From assembly GCF_004421105.1 (NCBI RefSeq), contig NZ_CP038033.1, positions 1,755,659-1,819,658 of the forward strand: a stretch of DNA of 64,000 nucleotides. Direction: 5' to 3'. This document shows, piece by piece, positions 63,495 through 64,000 of this stretch. The notes under the pieces were generated by a model. It was not told where the DNA came from. It worked only from the letters and a program-made list of their open reading frames with translations, and ran no database searches. Position 1 is the first letter of the stretch. Each line of letters starts with the position of its first letter. This DNA comes from Nitrosococcus wardiae (GTDB lineage: Bacteria; Pseudomonadota; Gammaproteobacteria; Nitrosococcales; Nitrosococcaceae). Made by a program: the position numbers and the translations under genes.

Positions 63495-64000
63495 ATGCGA
63501 CAGGACAAATTAACCACCAAGTTTCAGGAGGCCTTGGCCGATGCCCAGAGTTTAGCTGTGGGGCAAGACCATCAGTTTCTGGAACCGGCGCATGTAATGT
63601 TTGCCTTGCTAGAACAACAAGGGGGGACTGCAGCCCCCTTATTGATGCAGGCAGGGGTGAATGTCAATAATTTCCATGCCCAGCTCAGCGAGGCTCTGAA
63701 GCGGCTTCCCCAAGTACAGGGCGTTCCCGGAGAGATTCACCTCTCTCAAGATTTGATGCGGTTGCTCAATGTGACCGACAAGCTGGCCCAGCAACGCCAT
63801 GATCAATACATCTCCAGTGAATTATTCATGCTTGCCGCTGTAGAGGATAGGGGCCAAGTGGGCGAGCTGTTGCGTAAAAACGGCGCCACTAAGGCGAATA
63901 TAGAGGCAGCTATCAATACCATCCGTGGCGGGCAACAAGTGAATGAACCTGGAGCCGAGGACCAGCGCCAGGCCTTAGAACGCTATACCATCGATCTCAC
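63495..64000 (+). CDS. clpB: ClpB disaggregase, N-terminal part (runs off the window)
   Basis: 168 codons seen: MRQDKLTTKFQEALADAQSL, HQFLEPAHVMFALLEQQGGT, SQDLMRLLNVTDKLAQQRHD and GAEDQRQALERYTIDL, the start of the ClpB N domain and the linker to AAA-1. ClpB rescues aggregated proteins with DnaK. A CCCCATCT motif at about 63447 resembles a sigma-32 -10 box, but no good -35 is visible. Confidence 0.92.
   Translation, partial: MRQDKLTTKFQEALADAQSLAVGQDHQFLEPAHVMFALLEQQGGTAAPLLMQAGVNVNNFHAQLSEALKRLPQVQGVPGEIHLSQDLMRLLNVTDKLAQQRHDQYISSELFMLAAVEDRGQVGELLRKNGATKANIEAAINTIRGGQQVNEPGAEDQRQALERYTIDL

Overview
The window looks like a chromosomal segment of a gammaproteobacterium of the purple-sulfur/ammonia-oxidiser type. 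Gene order and protein character remind me most of Nitrosococcus, but that genus call is inference and no marker here proves it. Signs used: GlrK-QseG-GlrR, a Zur-ZnuACB zinc operon, PEP-CTERM sorting, enlarged PstC/PstA permeases, remnants of an alternative (N-type) ATPase, and heavy loading with degraded insertion sequences and short dispersed repeats.

Layout. 0-4.4 kb: an exported fibronectin-like protein and the sigma-54-linked two-component set glrK-qseG-glrR. 4.4-8.6 kb: an orphan N-ATPase atpR, a PEP-CTERM protein, a secreted subtilase with Ig-like domains, and a truncated N-ATPase gamma gene cut off by a repeat. 8.9-18.8 kb: mostly small conserved proteins (DUF6316, HPF with a cold-shock-like tail, DUF1496, DUF6763, yidD, M23 peptidase, TPR protein, DUF2254 protein, MauE/DoxX-like protein) separated by gene remnants (DUF502, ABC ATPase). 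19-28.7 kb: a graveyard of mobile DNA (two IS1-like copies, an internally deleted IS481, an IS630, an internally deleted IS1595, a MITE-like repeat) carrying a Tat-dependent phoX and a tatABC set. phoX and tatC each have one frameshift. A Fic fragment and the 3' half of a tRNA-Arg are also here, and most of this stretch is bracketed by a 27-bp inverted repeat.

29-43.5 kb: ordinary housekeeping genes: tRNA-Val, amgK-murU (cell-wall recycling), argD-argF, sodB, grxD, clpS-clpA, zur-znuACB behind a probable Zur box, a DUF29 protein, an ERCC4-type nuclease that may start at ATT, and nudE-cysQ.

43.6-59.9 kb is a coherent phosphate and polyphosphate region: a phosphate-selective porin, phoB-phoR, pstS-pstC-pstA-pstB-phoU, ppx, a CYTH protein with a shortened CHAD-like tail, and ppk1. 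Pho-box-like repeats precede the porin, phoB and pstS, so the sensor, regulator, transporter and porin probably respond together to phosphate starvation. Ppx, the CYTH protein and Ppk1 handle the stored polyphosphate. Two near-identical 240-bp repeats flank the CYTH gene. The right end holds yciB-yciI-bolA (reading toward ppk1), a PHP phosphatase, a YciO/Sua5 protein, an acyltransferase and the start of clpB.

No CRISPR array, rRNA operon or intact prophage was seen.
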